The notes beneath the pieces are model-generated. The model did no database searches. It was not told the DNA's origin and worked only from the letters and a program-made list of their open reading frames with translations. A program made the position numbers and the translations under genes. A stretch of 64,000 nucleotides of DNA from Rhizobium sp. R634 (GTDB taxonomy: Bacteria; Pseudomonadota; Alphaproteobacteria; Rhizobiales; Rhizobiaceae): contig NZ_LOKW01000001.1 in NCBI RefSeq assembly GCF_002211305.1, positions 620,001 to 684,000 of the forward strand. Direction: 5' to 3'. Within the stretch, counting starts at the first letter, position 1; every line of letters starts with the position of its first letter. This document shows, one piece after another, positions 60,651-64,000 of the stretch.

Positions 60651-61378
60651 ATTTACATACCGAGCAGAACCGGCAGGCGAATATCGAGGAGACGATTGTC
60701 TCCGGCGTGCTTTCGGCGCGCATCCGGCCAGGCACGCGCCTCAGCGAAAACCAGCTCGCAACGCTTTTCGGCGTCTCCCGGACCCTTGTCCGCGAAGCCA
60801 TGATGCGGCTCGAAACTCGCGGGATCGTCCAGGTCAGCCCCCGGCGCGGCTGGTTCGTGGTCGAGCCCTCGGCCGAGGAAGCGATGACCGTCTATGCCGC
60901 CCGGCGTGTCATCGAGTCCGGCCTGCTGCGCAGCATGCGCGGGCTGACCGATGACGGGCGCAAGGTGCTCGACGCCCATCTCGATGAGGAGAAGGCCGCG
61001 ATGGCCGCGGGCGACCGGCGGCGCCTCACCTGCCTGATGGGCGATTTTCATATCCGGATCGCTGAGCTCCACGGCAATCCCATTCTCGTCGAGATCATGC
61101 GCGACCTGACCGCGCGGACCATCCTCATTTCGATGCTCTACCAATCGGAATTCCATGCGGCCCAGTCCCACCGCGGACACTGCCGCATCTTCGAGGCCAT
61201 GGCCGAGGGGGATTTCGTAAGGGCGGCCGAACTTTCCATCGAACATCTGGACGAAGTGGAAACCGGGCTCGACCTGACGGCGCGCGCCGATCCGCTGTCG
61301 GACCTGCGCACCTCCCTGTCGCTGCCTGCCGACACCGCTTCCAAGACATCCCGCCGGTCCGGCGCAAGAAAAACCTGA
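60644..61378 (+). CDS. GntR-family (FCD) transcriptional regulator
   Basis: 244 residues from ATG 60644. No ribosome site precedes it, so the mRNA may be leaderless or start weakly; GTG 60572 is an alternative. Winged helix RLSENQLATLFGVSRTLVRE with wing RRGWFVVEPS, FCD domain with metal-type residues (GDFHIRIAELHGN, HRGHCRIF, IEHLDE). It precedes the amino-acid-type importer by 22 bases and probably regulates it. Confidence 0.88.
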   Translation: MQDLHTEQNRQANIEETIVSGVLSARIRPGTRLSENQLATLFGVSRTLVREAMMRLETRGIVQVSPRRGWFVVEPSAEEAMTVYAARRVIESGLLRSMRGLTDDGRKVLDAHLDEEKAAMAAGDRRRLTCLMGDFHIRIAELHGNPILVEIMRDLTARTILISMLYQSEFHAAQSHRGHCRIFEAMAEGDFVRAAELSIEHLDEVETGLDLTARADPLSDLRTSLSLPADTASKTSRRSGARKT

Positions 61379-61400
61379 ACCTCAAAGGAGAACTAGACAC

Positions 61401-62186
61401 ATGTTTTCAAGACGCTTGTTCCTCGCATGCGCAACGCTCGCGGCCACCATCGGCTTCGGCTCGGCCTCGCACGCCGATGCGCTCGCCGACATCACCGCGC
61501 GTGGCACGATCCGCGTCGCCATTCCGCAGGACTTCCCGCCCTTCGGCAGCGTCGGCACCGACATGGCGCCGATGGGCTACGACATCGACGTCGCAAATCT
61601 GATTGCCGAAAAGCTCGGCGTCAAAACCGAACTCGTGCCGGTGACCAGCGCCAACCGCATTCCCTATCTGCAGACCAACAAGGTCGATCTCGTCATTTCG
61701 AGCCTCGGCAAGAATGCCGAGCGTGAAGCCGTCATCGATTTCACCGCCGCCTATGCGCCCTTCTACAACGGCATCTTCGCCCCGGCTGAGCTCGCGGCCG
61801 CCAAGGTAGAGGATCTCTCCGGCAAGGTGGTGGGTGTCACCCGCGGCGCCGTCGAGGATCTGGAACTCACCAAGATCGCCGCCTCCGACGTGACGATCAA
61901 GCGCTACGAGGACAACAACGCCACGATCTCGGCCTTCCTGTCCGGCCAGGTCGAAGCCGTTGCCACCGGCAACGTCGTCGCGGCCGCGATCCTCGCCAAG
62001 AACCCGCCGAAGCGCCCGGAGCTGAAGTTCCTGATCAAGAACTCGCCCTGCTATATCGGCCTCAACAAGAACGAGCCGGCGCTGCTCGAAAAGGTCAATA
62101 CGATCATCGCCACGGCAAAGAAGGACGGCGCGCTCAACGCCATTTCGCAGAAGTGGCTGAAGACGGACCTGCCTGCCGATCTCTAA
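61401..62186 (+). CDS. Amino-acid-type ABC importer binding protein
   Basis: Family 3 solute-binding protein, 261 residues behind AAAGGAG. Signal peptide (RLFLACATLAATIGFGSASHA) to about residue 26; mature part ITARGTIRVAIPQDFPPFGS, then PMGYDIDVANLIAEKLGVK, the classical polar amino-acid pattern. It is followed by an 11-bp hairpin and two permeases. Ligand is likely an amino acid or related organic acid. Confidence 0.92.
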   Translation: MFSRRLFLACATLAATIGFGSASHADALADITARGTIRVAIPQDFPPFGSVGTDMAPMGYDIDVANLIAEKLGVKTELVPVTSANRIPYLQTNKVDLVISSLGKNAEREAVIDFTAAYAPFYNGIFAPAELAAAKVEDLSGKVVGVTRGAVEDLELTKIAASDVTIKRYEDNNATISAFLSGQVEAVATGNVVAAAILAKNPPKRPELKFLIKNSPCYIGLNKNEPALLEKVNTIIATAKKDGALNAISQKWLKTDLPADL

Positions 62187-62218
62187 AGCCACTCGCCTCC
62201 GGTCCGAACGGAGAAAGC

Positions 62219-62247
62219 GCGTCATCCCGGTCCTGACGGGATGACGC
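62219..62247 (+). terminator. Perfect 11-bp hairpin between binding-protein and permease genes
   Basis: GCGTCATCCCG and CGGGATGACGC pair perfectly over a seven-base loop. No T-run, so probably mRNA stabilisation or attenuation that favours the binding-protein transcript. Confidence 0.65.
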
Positions 62248-62278
62248 CAACCGTCCCTCTGCAAAAGAGAGAACGTCC

Positions 62279-62950
62279 TTGAGCTATCATTTCGAATTCA
62301 GCTGGCTGCTCCAATATTACCCTCAGATCGTCAAGGGCATATTGATCACCCTGCAGCTCATCGCGATCGGCGGCGTGCTCGGCATTTCGCTCGGCATCGT
62401 CTGCGCCTGGGTGCGCGCGCTCGGCCCCTTATGGCTGAAGCCTGTTGTCGCCACCTATGTCGAGCTCATCCGCAACACGCCGTTCCTGATCCAGCTCTTC
62501 TTCATCTTCTTCGGCCTGCCCTCGCTCGGGCTGCAGCTCGGCGAGCTGACCGCGGCCAATATCGCCATGGTGATCAATCTCGGCGCCTATAGCTGCGAGA
62601 TCATCCGCGCCGGAATCCAGGCGACGCCGAAGGGTCAATTCGAAGCCGGCGCCAGCCTGGCGATGAGCCCGTTCGAGACCTTCCGCCATGTGGTGCTGGT
62701 GCCCTCGCTGCAGCGCATCTGGCCGGCGCTCTCCTCGCAGGTGGTCATCGTCATGCTCGGCTCCTCCGTCGTGTCGCAGATCGCCGCCGAGGACCTGACC
62801 TTCGCCGCCAATTTCATCCAGTCGCGGACCTTCCGCGCCTTCGAAGCCTATATGGTCTCGACCGCAATCTATCTGGTGCTGGCAATCCTGCTCCGGCAGG
62901 TGCTGGCGGTCATCGGCGGGATCATCTTTCCAAGAAGGCTTGCCCGATGA
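62279..62950 (+). CDS. Amino-acid ABC importer permease
   Basis: His/Glu/Gln-type permease (HisM family), 223 residues with five predicted spans. TTG start at 62279 with AGAGAGAAC upstream. The EAA-like loop is visible as QFEAGASLAMSPFETFRHV near residue 122. It overlaps the second permease by four bases (62947-62950). Confidence 0.92.
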   Translation: MSYHFEFSWLLQYYPQIVKGILITLQLIAIGGVLGISLGIVCAWVRALGPLWLKPVVATYVELIRNTPFLIQLFFIFFGLPSLGLQLGELTAANIAMVINLGAYSCEIIRAGIQATPKGQFEAGASLAMSPFETFRHVVLVPSLQRIWPALSSQVVIVMLGSSVVSQIAAEDLTFAANFIQSRTFRAFEAYMVSTAIYLVLAILLRQVLAVIGGIIFPRRLAR

Positions 62951-63606
62951 TCGAATTTTCCACCTGGGACATCCTGCGCAACCTGCTGCTGGCGACGCGC
63001 TGGACCATTCTTCTCTCGCTCGTCTCCTTCGCCGGCGGCGGCGCGGTCGGGCTTTGCCTGCTCTTCCTGCGCATCAGCAAGCGCAAGGGGCTGCGCGCGC
63101 TGGCGAAATATTACATCGAGCTGTTTCAGGGAACGCCGCTGCTGATGCAGCTGTTCATCGCCTTCTTCGGCCTCGGCCTGTTCGGCATCGACGTGCCGGC
63201 CTGGCTTGCGGCGGGCCTGGCGCTGATCCTCTGGACCGCCGCCTTTCTTGCCGAGATCTGGCGCGGCTGCGTCGAAGCCGTCGCCAAGGGCCAATGGGAG
63301 GCCTCCGCCAGCCTCGGCATGGGCTGGCTGCAGCAGCTGCGCTACGTCGTGCTGCCGCAGGCCATGCGGATCGCCGTTCCGCCGACGGTCGGCTTTTCCG
63401 TCCAGGTCATCAAGGGCACGGCGCTGACCTCGATCATCGGCTTCGTCGAACTCTCCAAGGCCGGAACGATCGTCACCAACGCCACCTTCCTGCCCTTCAC
63501 CGTCTACGGCCTCGTCGCGCTCATCTATTTCGCGCTTTGCTGGCCCTTGTCCAAGAGCAGCCAGATCCTCGAAAGGAAGCTCAATGTCGCTCATCGAAAT
63601 CACTGA
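62947..63606 (+). CDS. Amino-acid ABC importer permease
   Basis: Second HisM-family permease, 219 residues, five spans, with the coupling loop GQWEASASLGMGWLQQLRYV near residue 120. Coupled by a four-base overlap to the first permease. The 3' end overlaps the ATPase start by 23 bases. Forms a heterodimeric channel. Confidence 0.92.
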   Translation: MIEFSTWDILRNLLLATRWTILLSLVSFAGGGAVGLCLLFLRISKRKGLRALAKYYIELFQGTPLLMQLFIAFFGLGLFGIDVPAWLAAGLALILWTAAFLAEIWRGCVEAVAKGQWEASASLGMGWLQQLRYVVLPQAMRIAVPPTVGFSVQVIKGTALTSIIGFVELSKAGTIVTNATFLPFTVYGLVALIYFALCWPLSKSSQILERKLNVAHRNH

Positions 63607-64000
63607 GATCCGCAAGAGCTACGGCGACAACGAGGTGCTGAAGGGCATCAACCTGAATGTCGAGCCCGGCGAGGTGATCGCCATCATCGGCAAGAGCGGA
63701 TCGGGAAAATCGACGCTGCTACGCTGCATCAACGGGCTGGAATCGATCACGCAAGGCTCGATCTCGGTGGCCGGTGCCCAGCTCATGGATGACGAGGTGC
63801 ATCTGAAGGCGCTGCGGCAGAAGGTCGGCATGATCTTCCAGCAGTTCAACCTCTTTCCGCACCTGACCGTCGGCGGCAATGTCATGCTGTCGCAGACCGT
63901 GGTGAAGAAGACGCCGAAGAGCGAGGCGGAAGCCATGGCCCGCCGGATGCTCGACCGCGTCGGCCTCGGCCACAAGTTCGATGCCTATCCGGACGAGCTT
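63584..64000 (+). CDS. Amino-acid ABC importer ATPase, C-terminus beyond window
   Basis: ATG 63584 has GAAAGGA about five bases upstream. The 139 codons present hold the Walker A motif GKSGSGKST (about 36-44) and the Q-loop FQQFNLFPHLT. This is the GlnQ/HisP type. The signature and Walker B motifs lie outside the window. It completes the SBP-permease-permease-ATPase operon. Confidence 0.92.
   Translation, partial: MSLIEITEIRKSYGDNEVLKGINLNVEPGEVIAIIGKSGSGKSTLLRCINGLESITQGSISVAGAQLMDDEVHLKALRQKVGMIFQQFNLFPHLTVGGNVMLSQTVVKKTPKSEAEAMARRMLDRVGLGHKFDAYPDEL

Noticed and set aside
1..64000. tRNA, rRNA, CRISPR array, insertion sequence, prophage or conjugation genes
   Set aside because: None could be recognised by reading; no transposase motifs, direct-repeat arrays or cloverleaf-like gaps were seen. 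A tRNAscan and Infernal search would settle it.

Overview
The window looks like chromosomal DNA of a Rhizobium (R. leguminosarum / R. etli type alphaproteobacterium). The reasons are the high-GC codon use, a short second FtsZ, a sitABCD metal importer preceded by Mur-type palindromes, a small heat-shock gene behind a ROSE-like RNA thermometer, many solute importers, HWE-family histidine kinases and alphaproteobacterial intergenic palindromic repeats. I see no rRNA, tRNA, CRISPR array, insertion sequence or phage gene.

Layout. 1-2013: a truncated L,D-transpeptidase and a tail-less FtsZ. 2147-7868: a sugar-uptake and catabolism cluster (aldolase-like enzyme, GntR regulator, binding protein, two permeases, PfkB kinase) without its own ATPase. 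7971-11673: sitABCD with two Mur-like boxes. 12531-21203: a second, complete sugar-type ABC importer in one run with dehydrogenases resembling L-threonate and D-erythronate dehydrogenases, divergent from a LacI regulator with a strong palindromic operator between them. 21187-22502: Nudix hydrolase, a small basic protein and Hsp20 with its thermosensor.

22624-31778 and 35105-43174 are rich in stress and signalling genes: Mn catalase, HWE kinases, single-domain receivers, a diguanylate cyclase, a CheB-CheR-PAS-kinase hybrid, a stand-alone CheB and a receiver-Crp fusion. Between them (32009-34981) lies a GntR / DHDPS-like / FAD oxidase operon. 43271-49625 is a TRAP transporter cluster with an L-idonate dehydrogenase-like enzyme, an Ldh-family reductase and a FadR-type regulator, interrupted by palindromic repeats. 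49729-60403 returns to stress signalling: four more Crp/Fnr-like regulators, a PAS kinase, DUF4142, a YciF-like ferritin and several small proteins. 60574-64000 is a GntR regulator with an amino-acid-type ABC importer whose ATPase runs off the window.

The main pattern is that ten intergenic sites match the alphaproteobacterial general-stress (EcfG/RpoE2) promoter, GGAAC, 17-18 bases, GTT. Nearly all lie directly upstream of signalling, Crp-like or oxidative/envelope stress genes. I read the region from about 24 kb to 60 kb as a general-stress-response island interleaved with catabolic clusters, in which HWE kinases, receivers and Crp-like factors may form a secondary regulatory layer. That interpretation is inference; the promoter matches and gene identities come from the sequence.
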